Shown here in pieces: positions 9,828 through 19,445 of a DNA stretch of 41,319 nt. The position numbers were made by a program, and so were the translations under genes. The notes under the pieces were generated by a model, which was not told where the DNA came from, did no database searches, and saw only the letters and a list, made by a program, of their open reading frames with translations. Origin of the DNA: Priapulus caudatus (taxonomy: Eukaryota > Priapulida > Priapulimorpha > Priapulimorphida > Priapulidae); assembly GCF_000485595.1 (NCBI RefSeq), contig NW_014577088.1, positions 536,496 to 577,814 on the forward strand, read 5' to 3'. Position 1 is the stretch's first letter; each line of letters starts with the position of its first letter.

Positions 9828-11922
9828 GGCTAGGTCAATTAAGCTAGGCCAGGCGTGAACTTTCCCATCTGATTCACCATGCCCCAAAAATCTCCTGAGT
9901 TCGCTGACATTGGTTGGCACAGGCATGTTCCTGACAGCACCAACCTTTTCAGGATCAGCTGTGATGCCATCTGTAGACACTATCTGACCTAAACACTTGA
10001 TGGAGCTCTGGCTAAAGACACACTTGTCTCGGTTCAGAGTGACTCCGGCGTTCTCTAGGCGAGTAAGAGCTCTAGTCAATTTAACACCATGTTCTGCTTG
10101 GTTACGACCAAAAACTATGACGTCATCCATTTGTGAAACTGCCCCCGGAATACGTTCTAGAATCTGAGCTATTCGCTTCGAGAAGTGTTCCGGAGAGCTG
10201 GAGATCCCGAAGGAAAGACGCTTGAAACAGAATCGACCAAATGGAGTGATGAACGTCGTCAGCTTCCTTGACTTCTCTGATAAAGGAATCTGATGAAACC
10301 CTGCATTAGCATCTACCTTAGAGAATACTTTCGCATTGGCCAGCTGCCCGAGTACATAATCGACTGGCGGTAACATGTCTTTCACGCTGGACTGCCACGT
10401 TGAGCTTAGTCAGATCCACACACAGGCGAACGTCTCCTGATGGCTTCGGCACAACAACTATAGGAGCACACCAGTCCGCCGGCTCTTCCACCGACGAAAT
10501 AACTCCTATTGCCTGCAGTCGGCTGAGCTCTTCTTTCACCCTGGGAAGAAGAGGGAGGGGAATCCTTCGTGGCGCACTGATAGTGTACGGATGTACGTCT
10601 TCTCGCAGCTTTATCTCGTATGGAGTCTCAAGCTTCCCCAGTCCGGTAAACAAACTTGGAAACTTCTTTTCCACTGAGCCAACAACGGAGATGATTCCAA
10701 GTTCATGGGAAGCTTTGCCGCTCAACAGATTTGAGGCTTTCTCGAAGATGTAGACTTCCTCTACACACGACTTTTCTTTGAACTTTATCTCAGCACGGAA
10801 ACAACCATAGGTATGGATAGGCTTATGATTAGCCCCAAGGATTACTCTAGAGGATGACTCCAGCCTGGTCCCCGGAAACTCACGGTCGAACACTTGTCGC
10901 AACATTACAGATACATCTGCCCCTGTGTCCACACGAAACTTCACCTCCTTATCACACACAGTGATAGGAAATGTCCACTGTGGGTCGCGACCTGACTGGT
11001 TGCCCACACTTACTTCTCCTAGGAAGACATCAAACTTCACCTCCTTATCACACACAGTGATAGGAAATGTCCACTGTGGGTCGCGACCTGACTGGTTGCC
11101 CACACTTACTTCTCCTAGGAAGACATCTGACAAAGCGTATGAACAAGACTGTGTAGTTACTTCATTTACTGTCTTGGCCTTCCGACATACCTTCTCAAAA
11201 TGCCCTTTGAGTTGGCGTCGCCGGCCGTTTACATTTTTGGCAGGGCATAGAGCGATTATGAGCAGTTTCCACACCACGGACACCTCTTCTGACCATACTG
11301 TGACGTCGAACGTGCAGACTTCTTCTTGTCATATCGACCTTTGGCATGTACGGCTAAAGCTTCAGCACCGACTACCGTAGTTGATGTCAACTTTCTTACC
11401 TGGTTCTTTACCTGGGCTGACTGACGAGCCAGGTCTGTTGCAAGCTTCAGGGTTAAGTCCTTATTTACTTGCATACGCTCAGAGAGATGCTTGTCTCGGA
11501 TGCCAACAACGATTCTGTCCCTAATTAGCTCTTCCTTTAGAGTGCCGTACTCACAATGTTCGGCGAGTGTGTGTAGAGCAGTAATGAAGGAATCAATTGG
11601 TTCATCCAGACCTTGCACTCTCCCGTTGAATTTAGCTCTTTCAAAGATGTGTTATGGCGGACAATAAAGTATTCCTCGAACTTCTTCTTGACACAATCAA
11701 AGTCTTGAGACTCATCACTTGCTTCTGATACAGCAAATGTAAAGGAAGAAAATATCTCGTCTGCCTTCTCTCCCATACAATATGTCAAAGTGTTCACCTG
11801 GTGCTGTGGGGATTTGTTGTCTAACCCTGAGGCTACCTTAAATCGTTCAAACCGCTTTATCCACCTGGTCCATGAGTTAGGCTGAGAGAAATCGAACGGC
11901 TCTGGTGGTGAAAATTCGCCAT
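9828..11922 (-). pseudogene. Inverted, truncated gypsy gag-protease-RT fragment
   Basis: Order on the minus strand: gag from about 11922 (SPPEPFDFS, WTRWIKRFERFKVASGL), a zinc-knuckle region near 11290-11180 (CPWCG, CPAKN, GHFEKVCR), an aspartic protease with DTGAD at 10929-10915, then reverse transcriptase with VDANAGFHQIPL (motif A) and MDDV (10130-10122, motif C), ending after ELRRFLG near the RT/RNase H connection. Integrase and most of RNase H are missing. Frameshifts are visible near the gag start, near 11540-11620, near 10390-10320 and near 9900; an in-frame stop follows. A 96-bp in-frame tandem duplication precedes the protease. The fragment is antisense to the LTR and PBS it touches at 9827/9828, so it is not an ordinary internal region of that element. 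Confidence 0.9.
10936..11127 (-). repeat. Perfect 96-bp in-frame tandem duplication in gypsy
   Basis: The units 10936-11031 and 11032-11127 appear identical and encode the same 32 residues twice (from DVFLGEVSVG to DKEVKF) just before the protease DTGAD. Exact identity in an otherwise decayed ORF means the duplication is late or an assembly effect. Confidence 0.9.
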
Positions 11923-12076
11923 AACACTTACAGTATAGTGCTCCCGACACAGACGTGTGCACGTGAATTCGTTGCACGTGTGAATCCCGTTTTAGCTGGC
12001 TTGCACAGTCTTGCCTGTTTACTGGGTCAACCCTGCTGAATTATCTCCAGATAAGAAGATAACTAACAGCTGTTAA
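11923..12076 (-). other. Gypsy 5' leader between PBS-like site and gag
   Basis: About 155 bp between the PBS-like sequence and the probable gag ATG (11922-11920). The length is usual for a gypsy untranslated leader. No LTR lies beyond the PBS-like site; viral sequence starts there instead. Confidence 0.5.
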
Positions 12077-12090
12077 CACTGCTGCCACCA
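12077..12090 (-). other. Second PBS-like sequence at the virus-gypsy junction
   Basis: Minus strand TGGTGGCAGCAGTG matches the PBS at 9809 in 13 of 14 positions, including the first ten. The base before it belongs to the viral side (GTAGCTTTGT), not to an LTR ending in CAACA. The viral segment is thus joined at the exact outer edge of the PBS. Confidence 0.65.
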
Positions 12091-12107
12091 ACAAAGCTAC
12101 CCACTCC
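12091..12107 (-). other. Probable residual viral trailer
   Basis: Seventeen bases (minus strand GGAGTGGGTAGCTTTGT) lie between the L gene-end signal and the PBS-like site. By position they would be the start of the viral trailer. Assignment rests on position only. Confidence 0.4.
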
Positions 12108-12117
12108 TTTTTCTTAA
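12108..12117 (-). terminator. L gene-end (transcription stop/polyadenylation) signal
   Basis: Minus strand TTAAGAAAAA, the same ten bases as the signal upstream of L at 18561-18570. Here it is not followed by the GTAAC gene start, as expected for the last gene. An A/U-rich motif ending in a short A-run is the usual mononegavirus gene-end form. Confidence 0.75.
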
Positions 12118-15100
12118 TATTTGATTCAATGATTCAGTCAGGCATACTCGTTACACCAACCACGGCCAAAATACGACCAAAAGGGAGCACTCCGCACACT
12201 TGAACGTGCACGAGCACCGCTCCTGTTGCTATACTGTGATCTTCCCGACAGACGGCGGCACTAGCTCAATATACTTATCCAGACAGCATCGATGGCCTCT
12301 CACATTTGAGACTCTTCAACATACCCATACTCTCTTCTGCGCCCGAAGAACCACCAGTGTTCAATCAAGGGGGAGGACAAACGCCAGTCTTCAGCCTCTA
12401 GCATAAATTCAAAATTAGACTCTTCACAATCCACTTGCCAGCACAAGCGGAATGGTTCCTGCTCGTGTCCGTGTAGGTGGAGAGATATATCTCTTTGGAA
12501 GAAAATTCGATCATCATACGATAACTGGCAAGCTCTTCCGAGACAGAGCTCTTCTAGGAGTCATGATCCTATTATCACGATTATCTCTCTGTATTGCCGA
12601 TACAGGATCATCACTTCCCACTCCCATTCGTGCCCAGGAGGAATCTCTCAGTTTCGGTCCGCGCTCGTATTGATACTTCATCAGCGAGTGCTCCAGTTCA
12701 GTCGAGTCAAAGGATGCAAATCCAAAAAAGGACCTTGAGGAGATGAGTTTCGACAGGCAACTTGTTGAGTAGAGACCCATCTGGGACTCCGATAGAGATT
12801 ATAGCGTCAGCACTCCCCAGCAGGTGCCTATCGCTCTTAGGCCGAACGTGATAGGGCCTTGTGGTTGTCTGGCTCTTGTAATCAATGATACCATAGTACC
12901 ATATGTCATTTCTAATCACAGATCTTTGTGAGTGAATGATGTGGCCCGGGAAGAAGTCACAGCTCCTCCTTATCAGATGCATTCCCTGAGGAAGTTCCAT
13001 GTGAGAGTGAGACGAGTTGTCGATGATCAGATCACCCTCAAGGAAGTCTGGTAGTATGTGAGCAATGTTACACTGTAGTGTAAGACCTATGTTCAAGGCC
13101 AATCTGCAGGCATCATTCCTTACGCTCCCCGGATGTAACTCTACACAATACCCTTCTGTATATCTATTCTCGCTTTCTATGACGACGCATAACAATCACC
13201 TCCATCATCTGCTAAACTAACCACCATCTTTATGCCATCTTTCGCGATCTGGTGAAGGAGCACCAATAGGTCGAATGTTAGAGGGTTACAAGCTCCTAGA
13301 ACCCACGATGCTTCTGCCTCTCTTCATGGGGTGGTGTGAGTCTCGGTCTCCTGTCGAATCGCGCGGTATAGCGGTCGCTCATAGTCTGATGTGCATGCGA
13401 TCATGCGGAGGCACGTCTGAACAGGCATACCCTCGACGCGCGCCCCACTGACGTAGAATTCCTCTGAGTCCAATACAGTGGGCTCATTACACCCCTCGAG
13501 TAAAGACTGATCCGTAGATCCGATTGATGATCCTTGCCTGATCGTTGGCTTGCGGCACAAAAGTTCCACTGATGACGTAGTTGTAATGAGTATTATATCA
13601 TTGTCGTACTATCGTGACTGTATAGTGGTCGCGTATATGCTTGGTACTAAACGTCTATCATATGCGTATATAAATTACTCAAAAGTGATCTACGTATTTA
13701 GAGTACAATCACATCTTTAATAACAATAACCTAAACTAACATATACGCCCATGAACAAGGCAGATTACGTGTACATAGGTGTACGCGGCACAAAACACAA
13801 CTTACGATTCTAACGGTCGATAGGATGCTCACACACGCAAAGATATATACGTCTTGTTCTGTCAGAATACCGAGAGGCAGAGGCAGAAGGACGCGCACAA
13901 AGGCGTGCTCCTTTAAATATCGCGTCCCCTCTATTGTCTTACATTCTGGTCACGCGGGCATATCGACCGCTCTCATTGGCTGACACGTATAGTGGTCGTC
14001 GCGTGTGGGTGGTCAGCGTTTAAACAAAGACTTCTGTCTCCAACTATTTCTTATTCTATCTATATTTGTCTATTACTAGTTATTTGCATATTTACTTATT
14101 AACTCATTTCTCTGCATTACATAGTTGTAGTGCACTAGGTCTGCCCCATGTTTAATTCTGTCAATTAGGATTTGGGCTAGGGATTTCGACGCAGTGTGGG
14201 GACTGTGTGGTAGGATTCCTCCAAAGTATGTCCTAACCTCTGATGCGAATCCGCATTCTACGGTTGAACCGAGTACGGTTGCGAGCATGACAAGCGGTCC
14301 AGCTGATCACCCGACGGTTAGGAGATCTAAGATGTTATTTAGTGTGTCTCCCAGTTCGACCACGAACCAACAGTTGTAGTGCTAGGCTGTGGATGAACAC
14401 ATCGAAGGCCATCAAGGTAGTGTCAGTCAAGCTGACAAAGCTTGGCCTTAGGGTTGATGTAGATGACTCTTCATTGACCACTCGTAGCATGCTGCCCCTC
14501 CAAGCTACCAGATGTTCCGCCCATTTCCATGCGATGTAGACAGCTAGGCCCGAATTCACATCCACATGAGCACCTTCTGCTCGAATAGCGCGTTGTTTCT
14601 AGAAAATCAACTAAGTGGCCTAATGGTACCCCAGGATATAGGGGGCTTCTTCCTAGAGTATAAGCATCCTCTAGTACGATCCTTGTGTTGCCGTCGTCCA
14701 ACACAGTCAATGCCCATTCCCCGCTTACGTCCTCTCCACATAATTCTCTCAGGGCAAGGAGGTTAATGCCATAAAGGATTACGGTCTGGAAGCATAAGAA
14801 TACATCTCTTGTAGACCTCGAGTACTTGATGGCTGTATTTGTCACAATCTTGCAGTGAGAGGAGAAGTTGATTTTTATGAAGGAAATTTATCATCAAACC
14901 GCCAGCTCCACTCACTTGGTTCAGTCTATGAGCTAAACTCCCTCCTGTTATGTGGTCAGCAGCTGCTTCTAGATCATTCTTGCTGATCGACATCTTCTCG
15001 GCGAGTAGGATATCCAAAAGTTTCCCGAATTTTTCATCTTCTGTGGAACGCATCCAAGGGCCAATGGTGAGGATCTTCTTGAGGTTGGTTACCATGCTGT

Positions 15101-18100
15101 CTGTATCCAAAATTTCCCAATTCGATTTCAGTTTTAACTTTAGTGCGTGATCCAGCGTATGGACTCTCCTCTCCCCTGCTCAATGGCTTGAAGCTCTCCG
15201 TATCGACTACGATCAAGATAGAACTCTCTCCATCGCCTAGGTTTTCACTCCACCGGGATAGCCTAGCTTGATGGTTCGGGCATGCGTGTCACGCCCACCA
15301 TAGTCGCTCCCCACGTTTGTTCTCTCAGCCGATCAGCTATTTCAACTATCGGTATGTCTACTGGTCCTTCAAGCACCTCCTCTAAAGTTCGGATCCTTTG
15401 ACCTTCTCTTCTCAGCAGATAGAAATCTATTCCCGTTTTGTCGAAGAGGTCAACTGAATCCTAAAACTCCGACTCTGGGATGATGGTGGTTCCTGCAAGG
15501 CTCGTCCTCACTGATCGCAAATTAGCAAACTTTCCAACGCTCCTGTCAATCAAGGACACATTTGCCAGCCTCATTAAGTAATTCGCAATAAGCGGGTTGA
15601 ACGGGGTAATCGTAGCAAGGTCTTTAATCAGTAATCTCTCGCTCTCGGACGATCGGGCTGTGAAGAGAGAAGCCAGCGTTGGGTTAACCACCTTTCCGGT
15701 CTCAAGTAGTGAGTCTCTAACAGCCAGTCTGACCTTTTTTCTGCCTGAATCGGGAGGCTTACGTTGAGGCTATAGGGATCTTTGATCAATAGCGAGATGT
15801 CTCTATTCTCCGAGGGCCTGAGATCAATCAGTTGCGAGATCTCAGCAAAGACCTCGCTGTCCATAGATGAGCAGGTCATGATCGTGCTCAGGGCACTAGT
15901 CAGCGGGTCCATCTAACCTCGATAACAAAAGGAGGAAAACCCAGCCACAGGCTAGCCTCCCAGTTGTCGAGGGATAAGGCACAGAGTAGCTAAAGTCACG
16001 GCCGACATTTCATGCCACTCTAACAAGGCACTCGTAGCCTCTATGACAGCTAACACGTAGCACGCAACTGGGTTATGATCATTTCTCGCAATTGACATGC
16101 CCGATGAAAAATATGACGACAATCGATTTGACAGCGTCCTAATCCCGTTGTTTGACGCTAACCCCATTCTTGATGCCTTCTTTAATGCCGCACTAACCTC
16201 CGCCCCGCTGAGGTAATATCGCTTAGAATACTCAAATAGTACGGAAGAAAACCACGTCTCCGACCACTTGACCTCCCAACCAAGTTTTACTGACTCCTCT
16301 ACCAACGTGAAGACAAAACTGTCCACAAAGTTCTGCACAGTAATCCTCTTCTGGAGCATCGTCTCTTCAGACGGCACGCGAGCGACGGTGGTTGTCGCCC
16401 TGACCCAGGAGAGCTGCCGCGACATCTGGAATCATAGCGACTTTTGTGATCATAATAATTGTCGCCCATGTCCAACCCTTCTGTCGCAGCCCCTCCATCC
16501 AGTGCCCAACTCCTTTTGTGCTTAGTGTGGTCTCAACTGGCTCGTCGGCAACGTACAGAGGCGGCCAGTAGCAATCTTGAATGACCAGCAGGCACTCATG
16601 AGGGAAGATTTGGGAGTACGCAAACGAGCGCTGCAGCCCAAGCATGCGATCGAGACATCCGAAAAGCGGATCAAGCGCTTGATGGCTCATCCTCAGGCAC
16701 CATAGCACAAAGTCCAAACTAAAGAAGATGAACTTCGATGGCCCCTTGGAGAATGGAAAGGTCAGTCGGAAGATGGTGTTGATCAGGAGGACCTCGTCCA
16801 TTGTCATACTCTGACTACGCACGTACGGGAATAGTCCTTCCCCGATGTTTTTCTCCGTTGCTACCTGGACTAGTCGCATGTTATACGTCAATTTGCAGAA
16901 ACCTAGTGCCTTCTCAATCTTGGGCTCCCTCTCCTTAAATACGGCTGTCAGGATCTTGTCGCTATCAGGAACATCCCGCCTCTCTACAGCTTCTATCGCA
17001 TCCTTCACGGAGATCGTATCAGTGAACAGGAAACGAGGGATTACCCTCCGACCAGCCTCCCCTGATCTTCTAGGTGGCGGTTTTCCATAGTACGCTCGGT
17101 ACGCACTCGCATCATAATTCTGTATAGAATTCTTCCTCCCTGTGCTGATCGCCTTATCGGCTAGCAGGTCCGATGCCTCTATGAAGTAATCAAATGACAA
17201 GCATTTGGTTACAACAATATGCTGGAAGTCGAGCGCATCCCAACCCCGTCTACCTGGCTCGTTCCATCGGCGAGAGGTGATGCTGTCTCTAATATCGTCG
17301 CGGATGGGGCCAGTTAAATTGGTTAACCAATTAACCGCTTAAATGGCAGGTGGTCACCCCTTGTTTCTATGGAAAAACTCCTTACAAAACATGTAAGTCG
17401 CCATGTAGCCCCCCCCCAAAGCTGCTAAAGTGTCCACTATTACTGGTTTCTTAATGTCTTCCATGAGAGCTTTTGCTGATTTCTCGGTGTCAATGACCGG
17501 GAAACCGAAGGATTTCCATAGGCCCCCTATCTCAAGTCGCATCTGGCCTTGCCAGGTTGTCCTCACTGGACTGAGCATGTATTGACACAACCTAGAGTTG
17601 GCAAAGTTGCGAGTCTCCTCTTCCATTGCGTTAACAAACTCGTTCTTGACTACCCTCTCGACGTCACGAAGTATAGCAGCAATGGCCAAGGTGGGCACTA
17701 ATTTGATCACGTTGTGAATGTTGTTCCCGTACATCTCCAGATCGTCCAATCCTGCAGCGAGGAATTCAGCTACTTCTTGATGTAGAGATATGCCTGGGTA
17801 TTTTTGGCATTTGTCGCTGATGATCGCCTATTGTAGTGAAGAGTAGAACGATAATACACAGAATTGAGCACTCAGCCATAACTGGTAGGTGCCAAAGATC
17901 TTTCTCATCCCCTCTCTTCGGGCCAGTATGACAACGACAAGCTCGCCGTAGAACTCTACTGTGAGAGCTGTGGGAGGTGAAGCTAGAGCGACTCTCGGTA
18001 CTATTTCCACATCTTTTATAAGCTTTCGCAAAGAAGATCTTCCAACTGAACCAGCGCTGCATCTCAGGGCTAATGAGGTCGTCAGGTCTTAAAGACGGCA

Positions 18101-18404
18101 CATGGGTGGCTCCACTCAGCCGCATCCAGTCAACACACCCAATCGCAAGACACCGACAAGCGGCAATAATGGGCTGTACTACGCTTGGCCGGCCTTTGTG
18201 CGAGAAGGCCTCATTTGTGCTCATGAACCCAACTAGATCCCGCTGGAAGTGCCTGATGTCGTAACTTCGAACAAGTTCCAAGTTGGTAGAAATGAGTTCT
18301 CGGTGTTCCTTCCGTAAGCTTCTAGGACTATCTGAGAAACGTTGAATGAACTCAACCTCTCCATCGAGGATTGGTGAAGCAAGGTGTCGGTCGCATCGAA
18401 ACAT
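12118..18404 (-). pseudogene. L: Endogenous mononegavirus L (RNA polymerase/capping/methyltransferase), frameshifted
   Basis: Proposed start is the ATG at 18404; an in-frame TAG lies upstream. N-terminal ASPILDGEVEF fits the conserved SPL/I region. Successive frames give GGLWKSFGFPVID (near 17540-17480), DKAISTGR, KEREPKIEK (near 16930), motif A SLDFVLWC (near 16720), motif B GLRQKGW (near 16490), motif C GQGDN (GDN 16399-16391) and the SETWFSSVLFEYSK region near 16250. The capping domain shows GSRT (15153-15142) and HR in GGSLAHRLNQ (14930-14925). Sequence near 13630-12700 (DLLVLLHQIAKDGIK) fits the methyltransferase region. At least eight frame changes and stops break the gene. The L transcription unit (18560-12108, 6.45 kb) is full-length for the order. 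Family within Mononegavirales is not decidable by eye. L is the viral replicase; this copy cannot be translated intact. Confidence 0.9.
13615..14009. other. LTR-like insertion within L, tentative
   Basis: A segment of about 370 bp without viral-like frames is bounded by imperfect direct repeats: TGACTGTATAGTGGTCGCG at 13615-13633 and TGACACGTATAGTGGTCGTC at 13981-14000. On the minus strand it has TATTTAAA near 13913 followed by GC-richer sequence and an ATTAAAG poly(A)-like signal near 13713, a layout like a solo LTR. Terminal TG/CA and a TSD could not be fixed. It could also be a non-conserved stretch of L. Confidence 0.3.
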
Positions 18405-18505
18405 CGCATTTGAGCAAGTTCTATGTGCGTGAAATCGCTCTTTATCCCTATGCTCGTTCGTCGAGCTCTATATCGATCGGTGAAGGCTTTAGAGTCCTCT
18501 ATCTA

Positions 18506-18542
18506 AGCGTTCTCTGGGGCTTAATTATCTCGAGAGAACGCT
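18506..18542. other. 10-bp hairpin in the L leader
   Basis: AGCGTTCTCT at 18506-18515 pairs perfectly with AGAGAACGCT at 18533-18542, with a 17-nt loop. It lies in the 156-nt untranslated leader between the L gene start and the L ATG. Confidence 0.7.
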
Positions 18543-18555
18543 ATATCTTATAATA

Positions 18556-18570
18556 GTTACTTTTTCTTAA
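18556..18570 (-). promoter_or_regulatory. Viral gene junction upstream of L
   Basis: Minus strand TTAAGAAAAA (18570-18561) followed with no intergenic base by GTAACTATTA (gene start from 18560). The TTAAGAAAAA-GTAAC pair resembles the other junction at 19076-19092, which supports a shared viral stop/start signal. Confidence 0.8.
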
Positions 18571-18761
18571 TTCCATTAGTCGTGATTGGAGGAGATGTCT
18601 TTCAGATCCTAGTAGCTTTGTCTCTCTCTCTCGTGCTTGGAAGGATGATGTTGGGTAGATTCTACATCTTTCTCTTCGCCGATGATCGGGTTTGTCTTGT
18701 TGGTGATAAGGACTGGCTTGGTAGGACTACCCTATCGCGAGTGAATCGTACCACTGGAGAT
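18571..18761 (-). other. 3' untranslated region of the small viral gene
   Basis: This lies between the TAG at 18762 and the gene-end signal at 18570. I see no additional ORF of note. Confidence 0.5.
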
Positions 18762-19070
18762 CTATTGCCATGAAGCCAATAAGCCGGTACATGATAACCT
18801 TCTTCGCAGATCTTCAACGTCAGAGGAAGCATGTTTTCCTTGGGCCCCCTTGTACCAGGAACTCAGCGGACATGACAGATTTTCATTTAAAATAAAACTC
18901 CATTCGCCTTTGAAGCATATTAAATCATGTAGGAGTGATGCTCCAATAAGACAAGATAATGTCTTAATATCCTCTAAGGTCCAGATGTAGAAAGATAGCT
19001 CAAAACGATTCACACCTCCGTTGAATGTTGTAAATTGGTAGTCAAGGTAGAGATGACTACTATCCTCCAT
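18762..19070 (-). CDS. Small viral ORF between two gene junctions (102 aa, intact)
   Basis: The ATG at 19070 lies six bases past the GTAAC of the upstream junction (GTAACCAATCATGG), a very short leader typical of mononegavirus mRNAs. The ORF runs uninterrupted to TAG at 18764-18762, and a 3' UTR of about 190 nt leads to the next gene-end signal. It starts MEDSSHLYLDYQFTTFNGG and contains aromatic-rich stretches (FELSFYIWTLED) and Ser/Gly-rich C-terminal sequence. I see no signal peptide, membrane segment or known domain. By gene order it is an accessory gene just before L. Unlike L it has no visible lesion, though at 309 bp chance preservation is possible. Confidence 0.7.
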   Translation of the reverse strand: MEDSSHLYLDYQFTTFNGGVNRFELSFYIWTLEDIKTLSCLIGASLLHDLICFKGEWSFILNENLSCPLSSWYKGAQGKHASSDVEDLRRRLSCTGLLASWQ

Positions 19071-19075
19071 GATTG

Positions 19076-19092
19076 GTTACTTTTTTTCTAAA
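19076..19092 (-). promoter_or_regulatory. Viral gene junction upstream of the small ORF
   Basis: Minus strand TTTAGAAAAAAA (19092-19081) is followed directly by GTAACCAATC (gene start from 19080) and ATG at 19070. The pattern matches the junction before L with an A-run two bases longer. Confidence 0.8.
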
Positions 19093-19400
19093 GGAGTTAT
19101 CTTTCGTATCTAGTTGTTATCAATAGTTTATATCTTGAGTATCTTCTCTAATCTAAAGATACTAATAACCATAAAAAAGCTGCCTTTCTTAGACGCACTC
19201 AATCGATGATGCCGTCCGTCACCACCCCGCTCGAGGCCACTCATGTGTTGCTGACCATGCATGTCAAAATGGAAGCTTAGGAGCTCTAAATTCAGTTTCA
19301 TTAAGGCCAGAGGGACTTTCAAAGCTTAACCCCAACACTCCGGTCAGGACCCGGGTGGGCGCTGGGTTGATTGAAGCCAGTCTCAAGGGAGGCATGGGTA
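19093..19400 (-). pseudogene. 3' end of an upstream viral gene, truncated
   Basis: Two overlapping frames are open here: one from the segment edge (about 19396) to about 19270 (contains RVLTGVLGLSFESPSG), and another from about 19322 to a stop at 19128. A frameshift probably links them. About 35 nt of 3' UTR then lead to the gene-end signal. Its place before the small ORF and L suggests the gene that usually precedes L-proximal accessories (often glycoprotein or matrix), but no domain is recognisable. Confidence 0.45.
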
Positions 19401-19441
19401 CATAAGTTACTAACAATCTTATACGTTTCTATAACGCAACA
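19401..19441 (+). mobile_element. 41-bp terminal LTR copy, right end of the composite
   Basis: Identical to 9768-9808 except one base, ending at the same CAACA. Nothing upstream of CATAAG resembles the rest of the LTR; viral sequence abuts it. It is followed by GTTG (19442-19445), the proposed duplication of 9400-9403. Confidence 0.85.
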
Positions 19442-19445
19442 GTTG

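Noticed and set aside
10400-11380. Plus-strand ORFs at 10400-10753 and 10925-11380
   Set aside because: They are reverse-strand shadows of the gypsy polyprotein, including its 96-bp duplication.
14194-17090. Plus-strand ORFs across the viral block
   Set aside because: They are opposite-strand shadows of the L gene.
12108-19400. Contaminating exogenous virus sequence misassembled into the contig
   Set aside because: The many frameshifts and stops, the gypsy junctions and the TSD-like flanks fit an old integrated copy better.
9828-19400. Canonical internal region of the LTR element at 9404
   Set aside because: The gag-RT fragment is antisense to the LTR and PBS, lacks integrase, and has no polypurine tract before the right end.
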